From contig NZ_CP108095.1 in assembly GCF_036194065.1 (NCBI RefSeq), positions 3,286,001 through 3,350,000 on the forward strand: 64,000 bases of DNA, read 5' to 3'. Positions 9,730 through 17,447 of the stretch are shown in pieces; the first letter of the stretch is position 1, and the number at the start of each line of letters is the position of its first letter. The position numbers and the translations under genes are program-made. The notes under the pieces are model-generated. The model did not search any database and was not told the DNA's origin. It saw nothing but the letters and a program-made list of their open reading frames with translations. The stretch comes from Streptomyces sp. NBC_00239 (lineage in GTDB: Bacteria > Actinomycetota > Actinomycetes > Streptomycetales > Streptomycetaceae).

Positions 9730-9838
9730 CCGCACCCCGGTCCTCACACGCCGGCGAGGCTGGATTCCGCCGTGCTGAGCCGAATGCCGTGCTGAGCCGG
9801 GATCCGGCCCGTCCGGCGATTGAGGACCGGGGTGCGGG
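9730..9838. repeat. Dispersed palindromic repeat, divergent element
   Basis: Arms at about 9730-9754 and 9813-9838 (CGCACCCCGGTCCTCA and its complement) resemble the inner and outer parts of the other palindromes, but are arranged with the GAGG/CCTC core outward. The loop holds GCCGTGCTGAGCCG twice in direct repeat. It fills the gap between convergent genes and may serve as their terminator. Confidence 0.7.
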
Positions 9839-9896
9839 CGTGCCGGGCCGCCCCGGGGCCCGGGGTGTCCCGGGTCGGGGCGGCGGCGCGGCGGGG

Positions 9897-10133
9897 TCAG
9901 GCCTGGTGGGGGCCTGCGGCCGGCGAGGCGGGGCCGGCGGCGCCGGACTCGGTCGCCGCCTCGTCGAAGTCGACGCGCCCCATGTGCCGGTTCATGGACT
10001 TCATCAGGGCCCACACGCCGACGGCCAGCGCCGCGAACACGAGGAAGCCGAGGATGCCCGGCGTCACCTTGTTCTTGTCGAAGCTGTCGGCCAGCGGAAC
10101 GAGCTGGGTCAGTGCTGCCTGCGTAGCGCTCAT
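9897..10133 (-). CDS. Small single-pass membrane protein after mca
   Basis: A 78-residue protein that starts with ATG at 10133, two bases after the mca stop, so translation is probably coupled. One hydrophobic helix (GILGFLVFAALAVGVWALM, about residues 27-45) is followed by a basic cytoplasmic stop-transfer KSMNRHMGR and an Ala/Pro-rich tail. I recognise no catalytic motif. A small membrane protein directly downstream of mca is, from memory, conserved in Streptomyces. A role linked to mycothiol-dependent detoxification is only inferred from position. Confidence 0.8.
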   Translation of the reverse strand: MSATQAALTQLVPLADSFDKNKVTPGILGFLVFAALAVGVWALMKSMNRHMGRVDFDEAATESGAAGPASPAAGPHQA

Positions 10134-10135
10134 AG

Positions 10136-11017
10136 CTACGCATTCTCCCGGATGCCCGCGAAGAGGTCGTCCTCGGGGAGGGATGTCGGCACGAGCGACT
10201 TCGCGAGCTCGTACTCCTCGGTCGGCCAGATCTCCCGCTGGATGTCCAGCGGCACCCGGAACCAGCCGCCGTCCGGGTCGATCTGCGTGGCGTGCGCGAT
10301 GAGGGCCTTGTCGCGGATCTCGAAGAACTCGCCGCACGGCACGTACGTGGTCAGCGTCCGCTCGGTGCGCTCGAACTCCTTCCAGCGCTCGATCCACTCC
10401 CCGTACGGCGACTCCATGCCGCGCTCCAGCAGCCCGTTGTGCAGGGCGAGGGTGCGCGGCTTGTTGAAGCCCTGGTTGTAGTAGACCTTCTGCGGCTGGT
10501 ACGCGGGCCCGAACTCGGCCTCGGGGTACTTCTCGGTGTCGGCCGCACCGTCGAAGGCCACCATCGTGATCTTGTGGGTCATGATGTGGTCGGGGTGCGG
10601 GTAGCCGCCGTTCTCGTCGTACGTCGTGACGACGTGCGGTCGGAACGCGCGGATCTTGGCGACGAGCCGCCCGGCGGCCGCGTCGACCTCCTCCAGCGCG
10701 AAGCAGCCCTCGGGCAGCGGCGGCAGCGGGTCGCCCTCGGGCAGGCCCGAGTCGACGTATCCCAGCCACTCCTGCTTGACGCCCAGGATCTCCCGGGCCT
10801 CGTCCATCTCCTTGCGGCGCACCTCGTGGATGTTCTCCTCGATGTACTTGTCGCCCTGGAGCTTGGGGTTGAGGATCGAGCCGCGCTCGCCACCCGTGCA
10901 GGTCACGACCAGCACGTCCACCCCCTCGGACACGTACTTGGCCATGGTGGCCGCGCCCTTGCTCGACTCGTCGTCGGGGTGGGCGTGCACGGCCATCAGT
11001 CGAAGCTGCTCAGTCAA
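10136..11017 (-). CDS. mca: Mycothiol S-conjugate amidase
   Basis: A 293-residue zinc amidase of the LmbE/MshB family. It cleaves mycothiol conjugates of electrophiles and antibiotics to a mercapturic acid and GlcN-inositol, as part of actinomycete thiol detoxification. AVHAHPDDESS near residue 11 holds the zinc ligands His and Asp-Asp, and YPHPDHIMTHKITM supplies the other histidine. A long C-terminal region typical of Mca rather than MshB is present (EFFEIRDKALIAHATQIDP). I start it at TTG 11017, preceded by GAGGGA seven bases upstream. The frame reaches 11107, but that part has no ribosome site. It is co-transcribed with the small membrane protein and divergent from the DUF4307 gene. Confidence 0.94.
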   Translation of the reverse strand: MTEQLRLMAVHAHPDDESSKGAATMAKYVSEGVDVLVVTCTGGERGSILNPKLQGDKYIEENIHEVRRKEMDEAREILGVKQEWLGYVDSGLPEGDPLPPLPEGCFALEEVDAAAGRLVAKIRAFRPHVVTTYDENGGYPHPDHIMTHKITMVAFDGAADTEKYPEAEFGPAYQPQKVYYNQGFNKPRTLALHNGLLERGMESPYGEWIERWKEFERTERTLTTYVPCGEFFEIRDKALIAHATQIDPDGGWFRVPLDIQREIWPTEEYELAKSLVPTSLPEDDLFAGIRENA

Positions 11018-11138
11018 GACTCGATCCCTCGGTGATGGGGCGGGGTGGACGGCTTCTATAGTGACCGAATCGGGGGACGGAAAATTCCGCGGGCCCACGG
11101 TCCGCACGACAAAAGAGCCCCTGCGAAAGGATCGGTCG

Positions 11139-11543
11139 ATGAGCGCGGTACGCGAAAGCCTTCCCGAGGGCCGCTACGGCCGCTCCGAGGACGAACGCGC
11201 CGACCGCAAGCTCAAGATCGTCGGCTCGCTGCTGGGCGTCGGCCTGCTCGGCCTGGTCGGCTGGATCGGCTACGACTACGTCGGCGGCCAGACGGTCAGC
11301 GGCCAGGTCATCACGTTCCGGGTGGTCTCGGACTCCGAGGTCCGCATCCAGCTGGAGATCCACAAGGACACCGCGGCGATCGAGGCCGTGTGCACGGTCA
11401 ACGCCCAGGACCGCGACCACGCCGATGTCGGCCGCGCGGACTTCTCCTTCGACGCGAAGCAGACCCGCCTCGACGAGACCGTCGTCCTCAAGACCACCTC
11501 CCGCGCCACCTCCGCCGAACTCGTCTCCTGCCAGGCCCGCTGA
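11139..11543 (+). CDS. DUF4307 membrane protein
   Basis: A 134-residue protein divergent from mca. After a charged N-terminus (GRYGRSEDERADRKLK) comes one transmembrane helix (IVGSLLGVGLLGLVGWIGYDYV, about residues 26-47). An extracytoplasmic beta-rich domain follows, with GQVITFRVVSD and two cysteines (EAVCTVNAQD and LVSCQAR) that could form a disulfide. This layout is that of DUF4307, a family commonly found beside mca in actinobacteria. The function is unknown. ATG 11139 has GAAAGGA nine bases upstream. A much longer open frame upstream is antisense to mca and was discarded. Confidence 0.85.
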   Translation: MSAVRESLPEGRYGRSEDERADRKLKIVGSLLGVGLLGLVGWIGYDYVGGQTVSGQVITFRVVSDSEVRIQLEIHKDTAAIEAVCTVNAQDRDHADVGRADFSFDAKQTRLDETVVLKTTSRATSAELVSCQAR

Positions 11544-11606
11544 CCCGGCCCGCCGCGGCCCGTGGCCCGCAGCACGGGAACGGCCCCGGTCAGGGCGCCC
11601 CTCACG

Positions 11607-11858
11607 TCACGGCGCCTCGAAGGTCGGGGCGGTCGTGGACGGCGGGACCACCCACGGGTGGGTGATCGAGGCCCAGACGGTGAAGGCCGCGACGGCCGCG
11701 ATCAGGAGCAGCCAGCCGGCGCGGTGCAGTGCCCGGCGGCGGCGCAGCAGGCGCAGGCCGCGGCCGGCCGCGAGGGCCGCCAGGCCGGACGGGACCGGCG
11801 GCCGGGGGCCCTCCAGGAGGCGGCGGATCTCGGTCTCGCGGTGGTTCGAGGCGGTCAT
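11607..11858 (-). CDS. One-helix membrane protein coupled to a sigma-like factor
   Basis: An 83-residue protein whose ATG overlaps the stop of the upstream sigma-like gene (ATGA, 11855-11858). The N-terminal half is basic and cytoplasmic (ETEIRRLLEG, RGLRLLRRRRALHR). A helix, AGWLLLIAAVAAFTVWASI, spans about residues 48-66, and a short Pro/Thr-rich outer tail follows. There is no zinc-binding HxxxCxxC motif of the usual anti-sigma factors. Its size, topology and coupling would fit a membrane partner of the sigma factor, but this is inference. Confidence 0.75.
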   Translation of the reverse strand: MTASNHRETEIRRLLEGPRPPVPSGLAALAAGRGLRLLRRRRALHRAGWLLLIAAVAAFTVWASITHPWVVPPSTTAPTFEAP

Positions 11859-12325
11859 CGGGCCGTTTCCCTCCTCGTCGCCGGGCGCGGGTTCAGCAGG
11901 GTGGCGGCGCGGGCTGCCAGGGCCCGGACGCGGTCCGGGGGCAGGCCCAGGAGGGCGCCGATCTGTTCCTCGGCCATGCCTTCGTAGAGCCGCAGGACCA
12001 GTACCAGGCGCAGCCGCGGGGTGAGGCGGGTGAGGACGCCGCCCCGGCCGCGGCGGTGGCGCCAGGCGGCGCGGGCGAAGGCGGCACACAGTTCGCGGCG
12101 GGCGTGGGCGTACGGATCGTCGCCGCGGAGCCGGTCCCAGTGGGCGTACGTACGGGCCAGGGCGCCCGCGAGGAGTTCGCGGGCGGCGGGGTTGGCGTCG
12201 TCGGGCTCGGTGGTCAGCAGGGTCGCGGCATGCAGCAGCCGACCGGCGGCTCCGGCGACGAACGCCTCGAACTCCCGGTCCCAGCACGGGGATTGATCAT
12301 CCGGCCCGACCGTCACCCTTCCCAT
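11855..12325 (-). CDS. ECF-like (SigE-family type) RNA polymerase sigma factor
   Basis: A 156-residue protein with the two-domain layout of a short ECF sigma factor. The N-terminal part (FEAFVAGAAGRLLHAATLL... YAHWDRL) matches region 2, with the weak YxxW pattern of actinobacterial SigE-family proteins. The C-terminal part (RLRLVLVLRLYEGMAEEQIGALLGLPPDRVRALAARAATLL) is a region 4 helix-turn-helix. Region 2 is less well conserved than in SigQ of the same window, so promoter melting ability is uncertain. It is translated together with the one-helix membrane protein downstream. The start is ATG 12325. Confidence 0.75.
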   Translation of the reverse strand: MGRVTVGPDDQSPCWDREFEAFVAGAAGRLLHAATLLTTEPDDANPAARELLAGALARTYAHWDRLRGDDPYAHARRELCAAFARAAWRHRRGRGGVLTRLTPRLRLVLVLRLYEGMAEEQIGALLGLPPDRVRALAARAATLLNPRPATRRETAR

Positions 12326-12349
12326 AAGGGGGCAGCGGGGCCGTCGTGG

Positions 12350-12871
12350 TCAAGAGGTCTGCGCGGGCTCCGTCGCGTCGGCGCCCGCGGCCGCCATCCG
12401 CTCCGAGAGGGAGATGTTGAAGCGGGTCAGGAGCGTGGTGAAGGATTCCCGCTCGTCCTCGCTCCAGCCCTCGGTCACCTGGGCCATCAGCTCGCGGCGC
12501 GAGGAGCGTACGTCCTCCAGGCGGGCCAGGCCGCGCGGCGACAGCGCGAGGACCACCGCGCGGCCGTCCTCGGGGTGCGAGGTGCGCTTCACCAGACCGG
12601 TGTCGACGAGCGGTGCGACCTGCCGGGTCACGGTCGACGAGTCGATGCCCATGCCCGCGGCCAGCGCCTTGACGCCCATCGGGCCTTCCAGGTCCAGCCG
12701 GTTGAGCAGCAGGTACGCGGCGCGGTCCATCGAGTTGCGGGCCTGTCCGACCCCGCCCAGCCGGGTCTGCTCGGCACGGCGTGCGAAGACCGCCACCTGG
12801 TGCTGGAGGGCGTCGAGGAGGCCGGCGGCGGAGTCGGCCGGCACGTCAGGATGGGCCGGGGAGGAGGGCAT
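12350..12871 (-). CDS. MarR-family transcriptional regulator
   Basis: A 173-residue winged-helix regulator. The DNA-binding domain spans about residues 45-135: YLLLNRL, then GVKALAAGMGIDSSTVTRQVAPLVDTGLV as the helix-turn-helix, and the wing RTSHPEDGRAVVLALSPRG with the family's DGR. Helical dimerisation segments lie on both sides. MarR proteins usually repress a neighbouring gene and release DNA on binding a small phenolic or oxidant. The closest divergent gene is threonine ammonia-lyase, but 412 bases with a repeat separate them, so the target is unclear. Confidence 0.92.
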   Translation of the reverse strand: MPSSPAHPDVPADSAAGLLDALQHQVAVFARRAEQTRLGGVGQARNSMDRAAYLLLNRLDLEGPMGVKALAAGMGIDSSTVTRQVAPLVDTGLVKRTSHPEDGRAVVLALSPRGLARLEDVRSSRRELMAQVTEGWSEDERESFTTLLTRFNISLSERMAAAGADATEPAQTS

Positions 12872-13040
12872 GGCCAGGGGCTCTCTTCATGCAAGGGGGC
12901 GACAGGGATGGGGGACAGAGTACGCCGCCCGGGTGCGGCCCGTACCGTGCGTGCGCAATCCCGCGACGCAATCCCCACAGCGGCCCGACCCCTCCCCACC
13001 ACGCCGGAGTTCACGCCTACGCCCTGCGGCGCAACCTCCA

Positions 13041-13214
13041 GCCTCGCCGGCGTCCTGGGCCGCCACCCCCAGCCCCGCCGACGCCCTGGGCCGCCACCCC
13101 CAGCCCCGCCGGCGATTGAGGCGCGGGGTTTGGGGCGGAGCCCCAAGAGCAACCCGGCTCCGCCGGGCACCGGGCTCCGCCCGGACCCGCGCCTCAAACG
13201 CCGGCGAGGCTGGA
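13041..13214. repeat. Short tandem units plus dispersed palindromic repeat, copy 2
   Basis: Two 31-base units (13041 and 13072, core CTGGGCCGCCACCCCCAG) lead into a palindromic element at 13101-13214. Its arms contain GCCGGCGATTGAGGCGCGGG and the complement GCGCCTCAAACGCCGGC. The element matches the one at 42231-42345 almost base for base. The stretch 12872-13283 otherwise holds no gene I can support, and the promoters of the MarR and threonine ammonia-lyase genes must lie at its ends. Confidence 0.9.
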
Positions 13215-13283
13215 TGTCGCCGCCCGGGCAGGGGCAGGGGATCGGGCCGCGCCGTGGGGGCGGGGGGCTGGGAGACTGGCGGT

Positions 13284-14516
13284 ATGAGTTACGGACTGCC
13301 GATCCCCATCGCGCCGGTCATCATCGACGACGTCCGCGGCGCCCAGAAGATGCTGTCCGGCGTCGCGCGGGTCACCGCGATGGAGGGCAGCCGGTACCTG
13401 TCCTCACTGGTGGCGGCCCCGGTGCACCTGAAGTGCGAGAACCTCCAGCGGACGGGCTCCTTCAAGCTGCGCGGCGCGTACGTGCGGATCGCCGGCCTGT
13501 CACCGGTGCAGCGCGCCGCCGGCGTGGTCGCGGCCAGCGCCGGCAACCACGCGCAGGGCGTCGCCCTCGCGTCCTCGCTGCTCGGCGTGCGGTCCACCGT
13601 GTTCATGCCGGTCGGCGCACCTCTGCCGAAGGTCGCGGCGACCCGCGACTACGGCGCCGAGGTGGTCCTGCACGGGCAGGTGGTCGACGAGTCGCTGGCC
13701 GCCGCCGAGGAGTACGCGGAACGCACCGGGGCGGTCTTCATCCACCCCTTCGACCACCACGACATCATCGCCGGGCAGGGCACGGTCGGCCTGGAGATCC
13801 TGGAGCAGTGCCCGGAGGTCCGCACGATCCTGGTCGGGATCGGCGGCGGCGGGCTGGCCGCCGGGATCGCGGTCGCGGTGAAGGCGCTGCGCCCGGACGT
13901 GCGGATCATCGGCGTGCAGGCGGCGGGCGCGGCCGCGTACCCGCCCTCGCTGGCCGTGGGCCACCCGGTCTCGGTCGACGCGCCGAACACGATGGCCGAC
14001 GGCATCAAGGTGGGCCGCCCCGGCGACGTCCCGTTCCGGATCATCGGCGAACTGCTGGACGACGTACGGACCGTGTCCGAGGAGGCGCTGTCCACGGCGC
14101 TGCTGCTCTGCCTGGAGCGGGCCAAGCTGCTGGTCGAGCCGGCCGGGTGCAGCACGGTCGCGGCGCTGCTCAGCGAGCCGGAGCGGTACGGGGACGGCCC
14201 GGTGGTGGCCGTGCTGTCGGGCGGGAACGTGGACCCGCTGCTGCTCCAGCGGATCCTGCGGCACGGCATGGCCTCCGCGGGCCGCTACCTGTCGCTGCGG
14301 CTGCGCGTGGCGGACCGGCCGGGGGCGCTGGCCGGGCTGCTCGGGGTGCTGTCGACGGTGGACGCGAACGTCCTGGACGTCAGCCACGTGCGGACCGACC
14401 CGCGGCTCGGACTCACCGAGGTCGAGGTGGAGCTGCACCTGGAGACGAAGGGGCCCGAGCACTGCGCGGAGGTCGCCCGCTCCCTGCACGCGGCCGGCTA
14501 CCGGGTCATGAGCTGA
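13284..14516 (+). CDS. ilvA: Threonine ammonia-lyase (catabolic/biosynthetic threonine dehydratase)
   Basis: A 410-residue PLP enzyme that deaminates threonine to 2-oxobutyrate, feeding isoleucine synthesis or propionyl-CoA. The PLP lysine is in GSFKLRGA (about residue 61), SAGNHAQGVA binds the substrate carboxylate, and the glycine loop GIGGGGLAAG cradles the phosphate. The last 80 residues (LSLRLRVADRPGALAGLLGVL) form a single ACT domain. That makes it the short, TdcB-like class and suggests allosteric control. The symbol ilvA is used loosely. ATG 13284 is preceded by GGGAG nine bases upstream and by a GAGACT hexamer. Confidence 0.9.
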   Translation: MSYGLPIPIAPVIIDDVRGAQKMLSGVARVTAMEGSRYLSSLVAAPVHLKCENLQRTGSFKLRGAYVRIAGLSPVQRAAGVVAASAGNHAQGVALASSLLGVRSTVFMPVGAPLPKVAATRDYGAEVVLHGQVVDESLAAAEEYAERTGAVFIHPFDHHDIIAGQGTVGLEILEQCPEVRTILVGIGGGGLAAGIAVAVKALRPDVRIIGVQAAGAAAYPPSLAVGHPVSVDAPNTMADGIKVGRPGDVPFRIIGELLDDVRTVSEEALSTALLLCLERAKLLVEPAGCSTVAALLSEPERYGDGPVVAVLSGGNVDPLLLQRILRHGMASAGRYLSLRLRVADRPGALAGLLGVLSTVDANVLDVSHVRTDPRLGLTEVEVELHLETKGPEHCAEVARSLHAAGYRVMS

Positions 14517-14689
14517 TCGCGGCCCCCCGGCGCCGCCCGCCGCCGCCCGCCGGCGCCGCCGCCCCCTCCGACCCGCCTCTCCGAAAAGCCGTGGTCCGGC
14601 ACGACATGAGGCGATACCGTGCAGCCCGGTTCACCCGTCCGGCCGGGCGGGAGGCCGGCTCCACTCATACGATTTGCGTAGGAAACACC

Positions 14690-14716
14690 CGATTCACTCG
14701 ATTTACCCGATTGATG
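14690..14716 (+). promoter_or_regulatory. Three 9-bp direct repeats upstream of an ABC exporter operon
   Basis: CGATTCACT, CGATTTACC and CGATTGATG follow one another with a 9-base period, and a fourth CGATT lies at 14670. This AT-richer patch directly precedes the ribosome site GGGAGAA of the exporter gene. It looks like a regulator binding array or a promoter element. Confidence 0.5.
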
Positions 14717-14732
14717 TACAGGGAGAACCCCT

Positions 14733-15761
14733 ATGCCAGGCGCGATCTACGCCGAAGGTCTGGTGAAGACCTTCGGTGATGTACGGGCCCTGGACGGTGT
14801 GGACCTCGATGTTCCCGAGGGCACCGTGCTGGGCCTGCTAGGCCCCAACGGCGCGGGCAAGACCACGACCGTGCGCGTCCTGACCACCCTCCTCCAGCCC
14901 GACAGCGGCCGGGCCGTCGTCGCCGGCATCGACGTGCTCAAGCACCCCAACGAAGTGCGGCGCAGCATCGGCCTGTCCGGCCAGTTCGCCGCCGTCGACG
15001 AATACCTGACCGGCCGCGAGAACCTCCAGATGGTCGGCCGGCTCTACCAGATGAACGCCAAGGCCGCGAAGGCCCGCGCGGACGAGCTGCTGGAGCGCTT
15101 CAACCTGGCGGACGCGGCCGACCGCACCGCCAAGACCTACTCCGGCGGCATGCGCCGCCGCCTCGACCTCGCGGCCGCACTGGTCGTACGGCCGCCCGTG
15201 ATGTTCATGGACGAGCCGACCACCGGCCTCGACCCCCGCAACCGGCAGGGCCTGTGGGACGTGATCCAGGAGCTGGTCGCGGGCGGCACCACCCTGCTGC
15301 TCACCACCCAGTACCTGGAGGAGGCCGACCACCTGGCGCACGACATCTGCGTGGTCGACCACGGCCGCGTCATCGCCCGCGGCACCTCCGACCAGCTCAA
15401 GGCCCAGACGGGCGGCGAGCGCGTCGAGGTCGTCGTGCACGAGCGCGAGCACATCGCCACCGCCCGCGAGGTCCTCTCGGCCTTCGGCAAGGGCGAGACC
15501 GCGGTCGAGGACCACACCCGCAAGCTCACCGTCCCGGTCACCGGCGGCGCCAAGCTGCTCGCCGAGGTGATCCGCGAGCTGGACTCGCGCGGCATCGAGA
15601 TCGACGACATCGGCCTGCGCCGCCCGACCCTCGACGACGTCTTCATCTCCCTGACCGGCCACGTGGCCGTGGCGGAGGAGGAGAACGGCGAGAGCGCGCC
15701 CGCCGACAAGGCGGACAAGGGACACAAGGGCCGCAAGGCACGGACGGAGGACGCCACGTGA
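14733..15761 (+). CDS. DrrA-type ABC exporter, ATP-binding subunit
   Basis: A 342-residue ATPase of the daunorubicin-resistance (DrrA) family, which powers efflux of hydrophobic compounds through a separate membrane subunit. Walker A is GPNGAGKTTT (about residues 36-45), the signature is YSGGMRRRLDL, Walker B is VMFMDEPTTGLDP, and the switch His is in TTQYLEEADHL. The C-terminal DrrA domain ends with RPTLDDVFISLTGH, as in the family, followed by a Lys-rich tail. The start ATG has GGGAGAA upstream. The last four bases overlap the permease start. The transported substrate cannot be read from sequence, and no biosynthetic cluster is nearby. Confidence 0.93.
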   Translation: MPGAIYAEGLVKTFGDVRALDGVDLDVPEGTVLGLLGPNGAGKTTTVRVLTTLLQPDSGRAVVAGIDVLKHPNEVRRSIGLSGQFAAVDEYLTGRENLQMVGRLYQMNAKAAKARADELLERFNLADAADRTAKTYSGGMRRRLDLAAALVVRPPVMFMDEPTTGLDPRNRQGLWDVIQELVAGGTTLLLTTQYLEEADHLAHDICVVDHGRVIARGTSDQLKAQTGGERVEVVVHEREHIATAREVLSAFGKGETAVEDHTRKLTVPVTGGAKLLAEVIRELDSRGIEIDDIGLRRPTLDDVFISLTGHVAVAEEENGESAPADKADKGHKGRKARTEDAT

Positions 15762-16639
15762 CCGCCGACACCTCCACCCTCGGCACCGGCGGCGGCGCCG
15801 GGACCGGGCACGTCGCCCCGCGCCCGCGCGGCAGCGTCGTCCAGTCCGTCAGCGACTCCCTGGTCATCGCCAAGCGGAACCTGATCCGGATGTCCCGGAT
15901 CCCCGAGATGATCATCTTCGGCGTGATCCAGCCGGTGATGTTCGTCGTCCTGTTCAGCTACGTCTTCGGCGGCTCGATCAGCGTCGACGGCAACACCTCG
16001 CCGGCCGCGTACCGCGAGTTCCTGATGGCCGGCATCTTCGCCCAGACGGTCACCTTCGCGACCGCCGGGGCGGGCGCGGGCATCGCCGACGACATGCACA
16101 AGGGCCTGATCGACCGGTTCCGCTCGCTGCCGATGGCCCGCGGCGCGGTCCTCACCGGCCGTACCCTCGCGGACCTCGTGCAGACCACGCTGACCCTGGT
16201 GGTCCTCGCGATCGTCGCGCTGCTGGTCGGTTGGCGCACCCACACGAGCGTTGGCGAGGTCCTGGCGGGCTTCGCGCTGCTGCTCCTGCTCGGGTACGCG
16301 TTCTCCTGGATCGGCGCGCTGATCGGGCTGTCCGTACGGACCCCGGAGGCGGCCACCTCGGGCGGTCTGATCTGGCTGTTCCCGCTGACGTTCATCTCGA
16401 ACGCGTTCGTCCCCTCCGACAACATGCCGACCTTCCTGCGGCACATCGCGGAGTGGAACCCCTTCAGCGCGACCGTGCAGGCGGCGCGCGAGCTGTTCGG
16501 CAATCTGCCGCCCGGCTACGAGGCGCCGGCGGCCTGGCCGATGCAGCACCCGGTGATCGCGTCCGTGCTCTGGTCGGTGATCATCGTCGTGGTCTTCCGG
16601 ACCCTGTCGGTCCGCAAGTACCGCTCGGCCACCGCCTGA
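15758..16639 (+). CDS. DrrB-type ABC-2 permease
   Basis: A 293-residue membrane subunit that pairs with the preceding ATPase. Its GTG start overlaps the ATPase stop (GTGA). About six transmembrane helices are visible, beginning with MIIFGVIQPVMFVVLFSYVFG at residues 50-70. The ABC-2 signature lies near residues 205-235 (SGGLIWLFPLTFISNAFVP, then WNPFSATVQAAREL). The N-terminal 35 residues are Gly/Thr-rich and disordered. A longer frame upstream is a shadow of the ATPase gene. A hairpin follows the stop codon. Confidence 0.92.
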   Translation: MTADTSTLGTGGGAGTGHVAPRPRGSVVQSVSDSLVIAKRNLIRMSRIPEMIIFGVIQPVMFVVLFSYVFGGSISVDGNTSPAAYREFLMAGIFAQTVTFATAGAGAGIADDMHKGLIDRFRSLPMARGAVLTGRTLADLVQTTLTLVVLAIVALLVGWRTHTSVGEVLAGFALLLLLGYAFSWIGALIGLSVRTPEAATSGGLIWLFPLTFISNAFVPSDNMPTFLRHIAEWNPFSATVQAARELFGNLPPGYEAPAAWPMQHPVIASVLWSVIIVVVFRTLSVRKYRSATA

Positions 16640-16691
16640 CCCCGTCGGGCCCATCAGACCCCGTCGGGCACCGTCGGGCCCGCAAAATCCA

Positions 16692-16726
16692 CGTGCCCCC
16701 GACCGCGCGAAGCGGTCGGGGGCACG
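16692..16726. terminator. Bidirectional hairpin terminator
   Basis: A perfect 14-bp stem CGTGCCCCCGACCG with a 7-base loop CGCGAAG lies between the convergent permease and greA genes. Confidence 0.8.
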
Positions 16727-16775
16727 GGCGTGTCGTCGCCGGGCGATCGGCCGGTCGGCCGGAGCCGCCGGGTGA

Positions 16776-17273
16776 TCAGCCGGAGTACGGCTTGACGTCG
16801 AGGATCTTGACGGCGGCCTTCTTGCCGTTCGGCAGCTCGTACTCGGCGTCGTCGCCGATCTTCTTGCCGGCCACGCCGCGTCCCAGCGGGGACTGCGGGG
16901 AGTACGTCTCGATGTCCGAGGACGCGTACTCGCGCGAGGCGAGCAGGAAGGTCACCGTGTCGTCCGGGTCGCCGTCGAAGGCGATGGTGACGACGGTGCC
17001 GGGGGCCACCGTGCCGTCGGAGGCCGGCGCCTCGCCGACCCGCGCGACCTCCAGGAGCTGGGTGAGCTGGCGGACCCGGAGCTCCTGCTTGCCCTGCTCC
17101 TCCTTGGCCGCGTGGTACCCGCCGTTCTCCCGCAGATCGCCCTCTTCGCGAGCCGCGGCGATCTTGGCCGCGATCTCGGTGCGCGCGGGTCCAGACAGGT
17201 ACTCCAGCTCGGCCTTGAGCTGGTCGTAGGCGTCCTGGGTCAGCCAGGTGACGCTCTCGCTGGTCTGGGTCAC
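16776..17273 (-). CDS. greA: Transcription elongation factor GreA
   Basis: A 165-residue GreA. It inserts its coiled coil into the RNA polymerase secondary channel and stimulates cleavage of backtracked RNA. The N-terminal coiled coil carries the acidic tip AAREEGDLRENGGYHAAKEEQG (about residues 38-58). The C-terminal FKBP-like domain has DIETYSPQSPLGRGVAGKKIGD. I start at GTG 17273 because GAGGAG lies six bases upstream; ATG 17294 is possible but lacks this. The gene sits, as in other Streptomyces, between the mca region and a cystathionine synthase gene. Confidence 0.96.
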   Translation of the reverse strand: MTQTSESVTWLTQDAYDQLKAELEYLSGPARTEIAAKIAAAREEGDLRENGGYHAAKEEQGKQELRVRQLTQLLEVARVGEAPASDGTVAPGTVVTIAFDGDPDDTVTFLLASREYASSDIETYSPQSPLGRGVAGKKIGDDAEYELPNGKKAAVKILDVKPYSG

Positions 17274-17354
17274 AGGTGCTCCTCGTCGGTACATGGGAAT
17301 ACAGACCCACCTGGGGTGGGCGAAACCACGAGCCTAACAATTCGGGAAGAAAAG

Positions 17355-17402
17355 GGGGAGCACGCAAGCCGTAAGAAGTGCGTCACGGCCCTGCGTGCTC
17401 CC
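17355..17402 (-). terminator. Hairpin terminator of the cystathionine synthase gene
   Basis: On the minus strand, GGGAGCACGCA pairs with TGCGTGCTCCC around a 25-base interior that can itself pair weakly. The stem is followed by CCCTTTTC, a modest T-run, downstream of the stop at 17448. Confidence 0.75.
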
Positions 17403-17447
17403 TGTCCCGTCCGGATGGTCGGGTGAGCGGAAAATCAGCCCGAACGA

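Noticed and set aside
11729..14779. 1016-codon open frame covering MarR and threonine ammonia-lyase genes
   Set aside because: It overlaps several clear genes in other frames and has no domain of its own.
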